Shown here: piece by piece, positions 46,849-57,790 of the stretch | Layout of the letters: every line of letters begins with the position of its first letter | Position numbering within the stretch: the first letter of the stretch is position 1 | Assembly (NCBI GenBank): GCA_030062745.1 | Contig: CP099848.1 | Coordinates: forward strand, 8,143,501 to 8,207,500 | Source: Capitulum mitella | Lineage: Eukaryota > Arthropoda > Thecostraca > Pollicipedomorpha > Pollicipedidae | Direction: 5' to 3' | DNA length: 64,000 nucleotides | Notes under the pieces: model-generated | Told to the model about the DNA's origin: nothing | The model's database searches: none | What the model saw: the letters and a program-made list of their open reading frames with translations, nothing else | Made by a program: the position numbers and the translations under genes

Positions 46849-47042
46849 TCCTGCAGCCAGCCAGCAAGTTTCGCTGCCAGTACTGCTGGATCGGCCTCTC
46901 CTCGAACTGGCTGCGGAGACGGCACGAGCGTTCCATACACGAGCTGCGAGACAACCTCCGCTGCCCCAGCTGTCAAAAGGCCTTCTCAAGGACAGACAAC
47001 TTGCGCGACCACATGCGCCGCGTTCACCGCGCAGCGACGTGA
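46849..47042 (+). CDS. Alternative C-terminal zinc-finger exon I
   Basis: Two C2H2 fingers; the last exon of the array in this window. The acceptor CTCTGCCCGTCCACAG ends at 46848 and TC completes a split codon, then CTG CAG CCA. Finger 1 runs from CQYC to HERSIH, helix SNWLRRR; the residues after the second Cys read WIGLSS, so the usual Phe is Leu. Finger 2 runs from CPSC to HMRRVH, helix RTDNLRD. The four-residue tail RAAT ends at TGA. A second AG eight bases downstream (CTGCAG) would give another phase and is less likely. It is the sister of exon H. Confidence 0.9.
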
Positions 47043-48169
47043 GACAAGCCTGGCTGAGCAGATGACGTTTGGTGATGGATACGGGGGTCGACAGCTGCCC
47101 AGCTGTCACCGCTGAAGTGTATATGAGGTATAATTACCTAAGGCGAACTCACTGCGCTGACATGAGCTAACGCACAGTCGTGCCGGAGAGTCCTCTGGCA
47201 TGCAACGTGTCTGTTTTAAGTTGAATGTTGTTAGTAGACTCGTATGGTTGGCGGACTTGCTAGCGGTGTTGTAAACAGACTTATTTTCTGTTCTGCTTCG
47301 GGTAGAATCGATTCCGAATCCGGCTCGTTGTCTGCTAAATCGGGTCTAATTCTGACTCCACACGGTTTTCCAAAACGGAATCGCTTTTAACTCCGACTGA
47401 AAATGGAACGAGTCGATCTCGGAATCGATTCTACTAAGATCCATTGGATCGGATTAAGCCTCTGGAATCAACTCAAATTAAAATTTGGTGGAAAACCGTA
47501 TGATCAGCTCCGACTCTGATTCGGTACCTTTCAGTGGAATTGATTCCGATTCTGACTTTGGTCGGAATGGAATCGATTTGGAAATCGTTTTTAATTCCGA
47601 TGGGATCCAGCACAAATCTGGCTGTTTGATGCTTAATTTGCGCATGATCTTGTTCATTTCTCGTAACCCTTGACGTCGACGCGAACATCGACCACGTGTT
47701 ACCGATTCCCGCAATTGTGCTTGGCCGAGGAGTTTACGTCTTGTAGAAAATACTAATTTAAAATCCAGAACTGGAAAAGATGCCTTGGTGTAAATACAAG
47801 ACATTTCAAAAAAAAATATTGGAGGGTTTGCACAGAATTTCATGCCGCTTCTTTCCAGCCCGTGCTATAGGCCGGTTTTTTAAATTTCTTTAGATTGGGA
47901 TCTAGCCCACTCGCCACCCTACATACGAGCAGAGATAGGCACTATTTAAAAAATATTATTTATGGATAGTTTACCGAGCCTGAAATTTGTTTTCTGCTTA
48001 AGTACGTTCGTGCCAAAGTATTTGGTGGCGTATTTAAATGCATTTTACGGTGTAATTACAAGTAGTTTAAATCGTTTTCATACACAATAATCACACACTG
48101 ACGAAAATGTCAGTCACAATAGTCATTCCAACATCTCGCGTGTCCCGAGCCACGTTTCTGACTCAGTCG
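47043..48169. repeat. 3' flank of exon I with a GATTCC-rich repeat
   Basis: At about 47300-47610 there is a low-complexity repeat of GAATCGATTCCGA-type units on both strands, like the interior of the hAT-like element at 18.6 kb. I could not define ends. No gene is seen. Confidence 0.5.
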
Positions 48170-50400
48170 AGGCCTGTGTGGAATGAAGTATCACTTGACA
48201 AAATATTTTTCCGCCCGTCGTTTCCCCGTTTCAGGGTTAAGTCTCCGAACACCTAAAGCCTGATTCCCTGTGGTGTGGCTTGCCATGTCTTAGTGTGATT
48301 CCGCGCAGACGCCTTTCCAAGCCATGAGCTGTAGATGATGACGACGCCCCGATTTTGGTTTCGAATTCCCCCTTTCCACTGAAAATCAACCTTGAAGGCT
48401 GACTCTAAACATGACCACCTCTGGTAGATGTTGACAACCGCACCCTCAGTCGACGATGGCTGCCTGGTAATGTTATCCATCACAGGACGGCAAGGATAGA
48501 CTTCCACGGCCCATGAGGTCTTTTTTTCGTAGATTGTCGGTTAACAGCTTACGACTGGAAACTGGCATTTGCGGCACCGAACGTACCGCTTTTGGACACC
48601 TTTTGCAATAACTTTTTTATAAGTCGTGTCAGGTCTTCGAGTTCCAAGGTCATTCTAAAGGATTTGCAAGTCCTTTTCTAGATCAATGTTACGTTTTGTT
48701 TTTTCCTTAATAGTATGATGAGATATAGAGTCCGCGTTTAACGCATGATTCGACGTGCATACGATTGGAAACATACAACGTATTTTGAAATTCTGACCTC
48801 ATGGAGTTTGACCTCATGGAGTTTAAGTGTGGTCACTGGGATTAAGGTACCTCGAACTGGCTCCGACTAGTTTCAAAAGTACGCTTTATTTTTCATTCCA
48901 GTGATGGAAATGATTTAGCGCTTCAAAAAATGATTCTCGGCCAGAGTGTGAAAAAATACGGCAACAACGAGTGTGGCAAGTATCATAAAACACTGTCTTT
49001 TCTGAGTAGCTTGAGAGGTCACAGTTTGATCCGAAATGTTAAAAGGAAATATGCATGCAATACGAATCAAACGGGCTACACATTCGTCCTGGCTTGTCTG
49101 CTCCGTCTTGATTAGGGGAGAAATCGGCCGGGTGGTAACCACCCCTCTCGACAAGCGTTTAGGTGAAGATCTTCAAGTCCGGCGAGAGTTTAGGCAGTAG
49201 GAGAAGGACCTGACGGGGGGGGGGGGGCTGACAACCTGATTTGCGGGCTGTCCCCCGTTTACTATGTTAGAAGATGTCCCTGATCTTTCCTTATCGCTTT
49301 AAGGACTTGAGCTTCAACAGGAAACATTGGGGATTCGAAAGAGATGGTAGAAATCCCTGCGCTACTATATTACAGACGACTTTTAACGACTTTATATAAA
49401 TAAGATTTGTACAAAACAGTTTAGTTTTCTTACTTTCCTTTGGGGTCCCTTGAAAGCCCATGCACGTGTTTCGGGTGGCCTCCCAGCCGCATTGGCCTGT
49501 GTAAATCTGCCGATGGTTTTTCCGCGGGATGGATTTAAGGAGTCAGAAACACACAGAGGCAAAAAGTGATGTTAGTTGCTGGCACATGTCACGCAACGCC
49601 GACAATTCTTCTGAGGGGTGGGATTCAAAACCCCGCCGTGATCTCTGCGCTCGCTTGTTATCCCCACGACACACACAGTTCTCTGAGTAACGAGCTTCAG
49701 GCGTTTTGAACGGTAACTTCCCGATGGGGAAACCACGACTAATTCATCAGTCATCCAAACTTAAGGTTGTGCGACATGCTGTGGTGTTGTGTGTTAATGT
49801 GTGGATATTTTTTTATGAGGTAGCGCTTAAAGCTCAGATGGTTGGGCGGGCAATCTGGTCTTACGTTCTCACTGAATCCAGCATGACCCATCTGGGAAGA
49901 AGTACTTCCTCAACAATCGGCAAAACTAGCGACTTCGTTTTCAATGAAGAACGAGGAGGCGAGTGACAGAACAGACTGGGATGTCGCCTGTGGAGATCCC
50001 TGTGGGTATGGCAAGAAACCACCTCCACCACTGATCATTCTGCCGACACAGTACGATACTCCACGCTTCTCTCAATTCCATTCGACTTCCGACCTCCGAA
50101 TCCACGTCATCAAAAGCATCGAGACAACTTTACTTACCAAATGGAGAACATAACTAGAACGCTGCATTATCCGCCTACTGACAGCGAAATGAGAACAATG
50201 GGAGTTTTGCGGTATACACCTTCCGACGCGTATTTTGTAAATACACAGATTTGTAAGCTGATATCGGTTTTGCATTATGCTGCTCAAACTGTATCACGAG
50301 ACCTGCGAAGCTGACCTGCGTCAACAGCATTTGTAAATACCAAGAACCATTTAAATACAACTAGATGTTTAAACTCCTTTGACACAAGTTAATTTGTTTT
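48170..50400 (-). mobile_element. Repeat family 2, copy 2 (uninterrupted)
   Basis: Aligned on the minus strand with the three blocks of copy 1 (20580-26090), but without the two TTAA insertions, so it shows the pre-insertion arrangement. A run of 14 G lies at 49215-49228. Peptide similarity between the copies (for example TESSMTHLGRSTSS at 49.87 kb and TEASMTNLERNTSS at 21.08 kb) hints at old coding sequence, but I do not recognise the protein and stops abound. Confidence 0.8.
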
Positions 50401-50812
50401 GGCAGTTAAATAGCCAGCGAGTCTGCACGTTTCATTTGTTGTTGAATTAGTTATGAAAACTTTTTGCCTAACATTACCTATCAGGTTCTGCAGGTATGTT
50501 GGTATCCATTTTCTGTTAGCCTGTGTTTATGTCACGAACAGGTGAATCCATTCGGAGCGTACGAACTAGAAATTTTCCTTGTGTCGTATCTCTCGGCAGG
50601 TTTCGTTGATTGCAAGCTGTCCATTTTAGTGGTTCATTCTCCTGTGATGATGAGGCAGTGAGACGAACGAGAACGTGTGAAAATTGTACCTCCTGCAGTT
50701 GGTAACAGACAAGAGTAATGCCACTTGCAAAAATAAATATGAGCATGATAAAAGAAAACGGTATGTCCATGTCCTGTGATGAGGCCGGTATTGACTAGTT
50801 TGCCAAACGGTA
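50401..50812. other. No gene seen
   Basis: Two minus-strand frames have hydrophobic starts but no splice or domain support. Confidence 0.3.
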
Positions 50813-50874
50813 TTGCCAGGTTATGAGTGTGTGCATTGATGGTATCATCAATGCACACATTCATAACCTGGCAA
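50813..50874. repeat. Near-perfect 29-bp hairpin
   Basis: Arm 50813-50841 pairs with 50846-50874 over 29 positions, with one G-T wobble and a 4-base loop (GTAT). The arm starts TTGCCAGGTTATGA and ends GCATTGATG. Confidence 0.95.
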
Positions 50875-50989
50875 AACATCAACAGCATTCGTCATAGCCG
50901 CGTCCCTTGCAATTGCCCTGTTGCACGAAGATCTCGAACACGCTTCTGAAGAACTCGCTGGGCTTTGAAAGCGAACGACCATGCGGTCA

Positions 50990-51130
50990 TTTGCGTGATG
51001 GTGCTGGCTCTGTGCGTAGTGGTGAGGGCTCTGCACGTCATGGTGGGGGCTCTGTACGCTATGGTGTGGACTGTGTACGCCGGACTCTGTACGCCGTGGT
51101 GCGCGCTCTGTACGCCATGGTGCGGGCCGG
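50990..51130. repeat. Short GC-rich tandem repeat
   Basis: About five imperfect units of roughly 24-30 bp, with GCTCTGTACGCCATGGTGCG as the typical form. GC-rich sequence without domains continues to about 51400. Confidence 0.75.
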
Positions 51131-52079
51131 GCGGTAGAGGCGGGCCGTCGGGCCGGTGGTGGTGGAGACAGCGCGCTGCCTGTCGGCGTTGATGGTTGTG
51201 ACAGCGGACCGCGACCTGCAGGAGTCGCCGCCTCGGCCGCCGACAGCCGGCCGGCGTCTGTCAGCAGCCGGCGCAGCGCCGACTTGTCGAAACCGACGAG
51301 CGGGCGCCCCCACGGCAGGAGGGTTCTCCCAGGAGCGTGCCTGAGGAGAGTGCCGCGGGTCGTCCCATAGGCCGAAGGAACAGGTCTCTAGGTGTGGTTG
51401 GTGGCAGGCGGCCACAAATATTTCTGGCCAATGAAGACCAGCCGTTTGAAACTCGTGATGACAGCAAATGGCAAGAGATAACCGAAAATAATTTTATGAA
51501 ATTCATTTAAGGTTCCAAACATTGCCTTTTGTAACATACAGTTACATTGAATTTACAGATTATTTTCATAATTGCCGATCCTGCGAACAGCATAATGGGA
51601 ACAGATATCTTCGTCACCCCGTGACCGCAGGGACTTGCCTCTACTCTGGCATTGATTAGAAACTAACGGGTCTGGGAACCGTTAAGCATAAATTCGTTGC
51701 GTCTCCTTACTGCAACCACAGTAACAATGTCAGCTAAACGAAGTAACCATGGTTTTCTTCAGCGACATCATCCACCCCTAAGCCATAGTCAAGACATCCC
51801 GTGATAGCCAAACATGGCGTCCAGACGTGAATGCGGCATCCTGGAGTGCCCACGCTGGGCCAAGGCAACCCTTTCGAAACCACTCGCTTCACGACCACTT
51901 CGTGTTGGGTTTTGCTCATGGGAGGATGCTGCCACGCCGGCCGGTATCCGGCCAGCGACGTTGGGACCGGCGCGGCCTGCCGCTGCATTGCCGCAGGACG
52001 GACAGGCAGCCCCTGGTGGTCGGCTGTGCCGCAATGCATCGCGAGAGTGCGTACCGCGTCCAGCCCCAGCTGAAATGCA

Positions 52080-52345
52080 GCCAGACGACCGACTCAGACG
52101 ACTGACTGACGCCTGACTAGACGCGCAACTTGACGCAAGACTAGTCGGCTTCCGACTACGACGCTAATGGTCAGTCCTGACTTATGCGTCGAAAAAAGAA
52201 GCCAGAAAACAAACAAACAAACAGACGACCGACTGACGTCTGACGAGACACAAGACTTGACTCAAGACTAGTCGGCATCCGACTGCGACGCTTATGGTCA
52301 ATCCTGACCGATGCGTCGAAAAAGAAGCCAAAAAAAAACGAACAA
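52080..52345. repeat. Tandem pair of about 125-140 bp
   Basis: Two similar units carry CAAGACTAGTCGGC, then GTCAGTCCTGAC or GTCAATCCTGAC, then ATGCGTCGAAAAA. A related piece is at 19.47 kb. They precede the Gypsy fossil and may belong to its leader or long terminal repeat. Confidence 0.65.
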
Positions 52346-53300
52346 ATCGGAATACAGCCGGACTCCGCAGAGGTATTTACACCGGCGACGACTGTAATTT
52401 GGACGGGCTCTGCGCCGGTCTTGGCAGCATGGGTTTTCAGATGGAGCCATTTGATCAGCGAACATCAGTGAACGTGGTCTCATGGCCGGAGTGGAAAGAT
52501 CGACTACTCTTCTTCCCTCAAGAGTACGGACATCACCGATGAAGGCAAAAGGAAGGCCCTCTTTCCAAATTATATGGTATGTGGTATGTATGTATGTGGT
52601 AAGAGCACCCATGGGCTTGAACGGAGCTTCGTGGCCGCATCAAAACCGGCTGAGAAGTCATTTGAAGAGCTTCTCGGCGTTCTAGAATCGCACAAAAACC
52701 CTGTACCACCCATGATCGTGAGTCATTTCAGGTTCAGTTCTTGTCGTCGACGTCCCGGACAGACCACAGCAGCTCTCGCTGCAGATCTTCACCGAGCAGC
52801 AAGCACTGTAACTTCGGTTCAGCTCTGGAAGACAGGTTAATGAAGCAGCTTGTCTTTGGAGTGAGTGACGAACGCATGCAGCGCCGTCTTCTGGTTCAGC
52901 CAGTGTTGGACTTTGCTTCAGCTCAGAGGATCTGTCTAGTTTGCGAGATATCTATACTTCTGAGCCATGGCTGAGGCGAGGAACAACCTCGCGTAGTTGC
53001 AGAGTGCTGTGCACAGCGCCTGTGTGACGTTGGGGAATGAATATTATTGGCGCCACTCATGACGCTACCATCTATCGATTTCGTAACTACAAATGCCATG
53101 AATATGGCAAGCTCAAGCACATTCCAGAAGGCCTGCCAGAGGTGAGCCTCAGCCAAGGCGTAACACTTCAGGAAGCCCTTTGCAGGCAAGAAAGGCTCAC
53201 GCAGCAAAAATCATTGCGGAGACTGAGAAGGAGGACTGGACCTCTTGGGTAGACGAGACTGCGGACATTGTTTATCAGTACGCACACAGCAAGGAAATCA
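52346..53300 (+). mobile_element. Ty3/Gypsy retrotransposon fossil, gag region
   Basis: This is a remnant of an LTR retrotransposon on the plus strand. The sequence resembles the capsid part of Ty3/Gypsy gag, followed by a degraded zinc-knuckle region near 53.08 kb. I see no integrase or reverse transcriptase after it, and no pair of long terminal repeats, although 51.8-52.3 kb may include part of the left one. It is broken, with several breaks, and looks old. No function is expected. Confidence 0.75.
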
Positions 53301-53472
53301 AACAGGTGACCTCGCCTCCAAGCTGTTTTTCTGTCAATGCCCAATGTGCTCTGAACTGACAGCGAAAATTGATCCTGAATGTAAGTTTATTCTAGTCGGG
53401 ACAAAAACCTTAAAAACTGCCGAAAAGTGTTCCGATAAAGCGGAACCAGCTGGAACCCTGGAGCCGGTTTGA

Positions 53473-55040
53473 AACAGCTGGCACTGAGTTGCGTATTTCG
53501 CCACTTTCCATTGACTCTGTTATTTATGGACCGATGTTGATGAAATTGGCATGAATCGGGAGACTATGGATGGGAGTTTTACTATTGTTTCATACATTTA
53601 ATTTTTTTTTGAAAGCTCATGGGCATTTACAGGGTTTTAAAAATATGATGATAAACTTTTCAAAAACTGAACTTACAAAAAGTTAAAAGCTTTTTTTTTG
53701 GCTTCCACTAGTCATTTTATGCTGAAGAAGTGCAAATCGTATTGCATTGTTTGTAGAATGTTAGCATAGGCAGCTCCCAGGGACATGAAAATGGGGGAAC
53801 TGTCATGGCCACATGTTATTCAGGTCAATCTTGTGACCTTTGACCTTAAATGACCCCCAGTGACCTTGGAGTCACTTGGAATGGTCTTGTGTGCATTTTG
53901 TATTGTATAAAAACCTTTCCAATCATTCCAATTCACTTTGTTTCTAAAATTCCATTCCATGACTGTTGCGATATAGGGTACGCGCACTGACATTTTAGGT
54001 CTTAGTTCCGTGACCCGACCTGATATCAAGCCGAAACTTGATACACAAGTATATGGCCTTCTACGTCATATATATTCCGGGTTTGGCATTTGGAAAAATA
54101 GCGCCAAAATTATTACTTCGAAACCAAATCTTGACTTTTGACTTTGACTTGCCTTTTTTCAAGTGACCTCAGATGAACAAAATGGTATTTGTATGAGGCT
54201 GCGTCAAACACCCTGGCATTGACAAGCAAAACACCCGAGGGGGAAGGATTCAGCCCACCTTCTGCCGGGAACACGGTTAACGCGCCCCTCCCCCTTCACG
54301 GTATATCCCGAGAAGCAATCGTCCGATTCGGCCGATTCAAACGCCAATCGACAACGCTCGAGCTTTGCACTCCTGTGACAAATACAGTTTGTTATTTTTG
54401 GGTCACTGGTGACGTCACAGGCCAGGTCAAACACGAAAAAGTGACTGTTTCTCCAGAGTTGCCAAATCACAATGAAAAGCAGACCGACGCTGAAGTTTGC
54501 TTAGAAGCATATTCCTAGCAGCATAGTCTCAAATTATATGTGCCATCTGACGCAAGGTCACAAAAGGTCAGGGCCATAGGTTTCGTCGAATTATACCATA
54601 TCCATTATAACATGTCATGTAATACATGTTTTCTGGTCTACTTGACACTTTTCTTGACACTCTTGACACACACAGGTGCTGAAAAAAAGATACCTTTAAA
54701 GAGCCCTAGGCACGAAAATCCTTGAAATAGCCCCACCTGTCGTGCATATGCAGCATTGCAACATTTTGCAGTTTCGCAATCGGAATACCACGAGCTTTTT
54801 AGAGCACCACCTCCATCTGATATCTCTGAATGACCGTACAAGTCAGTTTGTTCCATGTTGCACATTTCCAAGGAATGTTGCACAACATTGGAAAGGCCAG
54901 AATCTCCACACCGGTCACCCACAGCGGCAGACAGACACCACCACCAGTTTATTCGCTAAGCTGAAATCTGCGTAAAACCACTAAATGCCAAACTGCGAAA
55001 AAAAACACATTGCAATATTATAAGGACCTGCTGTGTAAGC
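53473..55040. mobile_element. Second copy of TTAA element 5 type, with nested element 6
   Basis: The left end (about 53473, CACTGAGTTGCGTATTTCGCC) matches the left end of element 5, and 54280-55040 matches its body (35860-36560). Between them, about 53510-54280, sits a copy of the element 1/2 type; its right end, reverse-complemented, is TTAACCGTGTTCCCGGCAGA, with TTAA at 54277-54280. The junction falls in the palindrome GCGTTTAACGC of the host element. The left junction has lost its TTAA. Pairs of AGGTCA hexamers lie at 53834-53846 (one base apart, inverted strand) and 54555-54570 (four bases apart). Confidence 0.7.
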
Positions 55041-55049
55041 CCATGGGCT

Positions 55050-57260
55050 ACAAACCCCCTTGAAGCGCACATCACATGTCAATGGCGGCGATGTGCGACG
55101 AAATATAGCGTATTCACTTGTGGAACGCGAGACCTTTCGTGCGGCACTCGGCATGTGCCGATCCGTTAAGACGTTTGGGCCCTGGACCAGAACACATGTC
55201 TTCGGACAAACAGACAGGGAAACAGACACAGTTTACTCAAATAGTATGAACATTTGAGTGTTTGTGTATGTAGTCTTGAACAGTGCTGGTCAATGACTAT
55301 GACTGGTGTCGGGCAGAGCACGCTTCCTTGTGGCAGACCCTGGTCTTGGGTGGCGCTGAGGGATGTTACGGTGCCGCATTTGATTTCGATTTTCCGGTCG
55401 CGCAAAAAGTTCACCGAGAAGTGTGCTAGGGGTCCACGTAGATCCAGTTTGTGCAATGTGTTTGGAATTGCGGACTTGTGTATTCTGTCCTATGCGACTG
55501 CGATGGCTGGGTATGCTGCCTCTGTGGTGCGCCTGAGGCAGAAGCCTCGCTTGATGACGTGCACTATGGTTGTGAGATTGCCATTAGTGGATTTTTGCTT
55601 CCTGAAACCACAGTGGAAGTCGTCGAGCAGATTTTTTTTCCCAGGCAGTGGCGCAGTCTAGTGTTGATCATTTGTTCGACGGGCTTATAAACGCAACTGG
55701 TAAGCGAGATAGGTCATCACTCTTTGGTACTCTGCGTGGTCTTTGTCCGGCTTCGGGCTTGGGCTGACGATGATGCTTTCCCGCCATGCGCCTGGAAAAG
55801 TGTCACCACTGGATAGGTTGTTAATGGCCATCAAGGGGTACGTTAATGACACGTTGCAAGGTGTTTGAAGAACTGATAGTGTATGTCGTCCCGCCCAACC
55901 GACGTGTTAACGCACTCGCTAATGGGAAGGCTATGTTCGTGCAGTATGAAGGGCTGGTGGTGTAGTTCTGAGTTGAGACATGAAGTGTGCTGCAGCCAGT
56001 GGCTTTTGTTATCTGGTCTATGTTACGTCGATACGTGTGGTTGGCAGTTACTCTGACGTGGTGGGCTTTGAATTGACCCAAGACTTGTTCGGGCTCTACG
56101 ATGTTTTGGCAGTTCACTGTCAGTAATGAAAAGAGTCCCGAAGATGGTCGTTTCCCATGGAAACGCTCCAATAGTGCCCATGTTGCATATCGTTGCAACA
56201 CATGTCCGTGTGTTGACGTGAATCTGTTGCATATGGAGGCGAAGTCTCGCCACGCTGTTGCACTGTTCGAATGATGCACCGGCAGTGCATTTTTGCTTGT
56301 TTGTACTGGAGGGGACTCGCTTCGCACATGTTGCTTTTGTCTGGTTTGTGCGCTCAGCGTCACTGAGCGGCTGCTTGCTGGCAGGCCGAGGTCCCCCAAG
56401 GGACTGCTGTCTCTTCCGTGTTTTTTTTTATTTTTAGGAATGGAGGACTCTTTATTTGATATGACTTCTTTATTGGCTTTACGACTCTTTACTTGATATG
56501 ACTCTTTATTTATCGTGACTTTTTAGGAATGGAGGAATGAGCTTATGATTCCTCCACTGCCTGCAGTGTGCACTTTTCCAAACTGACCGAGTCGAAGTCC
56601 GCCTAAAGCCTGAAACTTTTGCCATTCTGTCGTTTTCAGATTCCAAGGAAGGTCTGTGCAACTTTATGTGGTGGATAACGTCTGAACTGAGTTTTAGGTG
56701 TATGAGGTAAAGGCCACTCAGCCTTGGATCTTCTCGTACTGCCCATTCGAAGCTGTGACTGATGCAAGGTGGTCAGCGTGTGGAGTCTATGACTGTGTAT
56801 CAGCCGCCAAGTACCGGGTTATATCTAGTCGCTGCCCCGGTTTTAAGCACCACTAGGCTGTGTTCGGCGATGAATACACAAATGTTGTGGCCTCAGGTGG
56901 TGTTAGTTTCGCTTCCCCAGGAGTCATGATGGCCGTTAAGGTCACCCATGATGAACACTGGTTGTGGGCCCTGGGCAAGCAGTCTGAAAGATCTTGTGCT
57001 GTGACGCGTTCCGTGGGGGAGGTATAGGGAGATCGCTGCGGTTTGTACACGAACTTTTTTGAACTTAACGACAATGCAGTTCTGTTCAATTTGTATCTGG
57101 TTTGAGGAATGTTATTGGCAATAAGAACAACAGTACGTTATATGTGTGTCCATCAGGACTCTGAATCTCGCAGATGGGTCTCTTGTGGGGCGGCCAAGAA
57201 TGACTTGAATGAATTCCAATATAAACTCCGCAGACTTTGACGGAATGTTGCCCACATTCC
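55050..57260 (-). mobile_element. LINE B (jockey-like), endonuclease and reverse transcriptase
   Basis: A dead non-LTR retrotransposon read right to left. It opens with FLQWNVGNIPSKSAEF (about 57255), the start of jockey-type endonucleases, followed by AISLYLPHGT and FIMGDLNGHHDSWGSE (the GD-N-H-WGS box, about 56940). The linker and reverse transcriptase follow: FPGAWRESIIVSPSPKPDKD (about 55770), HCGFRKQKST, and GLPQGSVL (about 55330) after a dR-IEIKCG block. The YADD box is not recognisable. The endonuclease frame has three stops by my reading, and the frame shifts several times through the linker. The 3' end abuts the TTAA element copy near 55040 and may have been cut by it. Confidence 0.88.
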
Positions 57261-57790
57261 ACTGCAAAAAATACCGATATCGGTGATACTCGTATCTGTC
57301 TGAGATGTGCTGGCCTGATGCGGCGCATCTGATGACTCGGCGAGGCGTCAGTGTCCGAGTCGGTCGGTGCTGGGGGTATCCGCGTTGGTGCAGCGGCCAG
57401 CGCTGTGACTCGTCGGCCAGGTGGTGCCGCTCCTGACCTTGCCCGGGGCACGGCCGGAGGTGGTGCGTTTATCGGGCATGATGTATAGACCGATGACATA
57501 ACGTCTGTCTGTGCTGACGCAGACAGACTGCCGAGGGAGGGGAATGTGTGTTGGTGGCGGGGGGGGGGATGAAGGTGGTGGAAGGCGACGTCGGGGTGAG
57601 CTGAAGGGGAAAGGCGTGGGGGCACGCCATCTCATGCTGCTGCCAAAAGGTGGCGGTGGGATGTAGGATATGCTTCTTTGGAAGGGTTTTTTGTTTCTGT
57701 ATGTTTCTTTGGCAGGCTTTTGGGTGAGGAGGGTGGGGTAGGAAGCTAGGTCATGGGCCCCGGGGGCTGGAGAGTAAGCCACTTTGCAGC
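57261..57790 (-). mobile_element. LINE B, upstream proline-rich region
   Basis: The minus-strand frame before the endonuclease is open for about 140 codons and very rich in Pro, Ser and Thr, like the end of a LINE ORF1 or an inter-ORF region. I see no CCHC knuckles. It could equally be untranslated leader. Frames to 58551 are open too but unrecognised. Confidence 0.4.

Noticed and set aside
50516-50888. Two minus-strand frames with hydrophobic N-termini that look like signal peptides
   Set aside because: They overlap the 29-bp palindrome, lack splice evidence and have no family match.
55451-55690. Plus-strand frames across 55.25-55.69 kb
   Set aside because: Antisense shadows of the LINE B reverse transcriptase.
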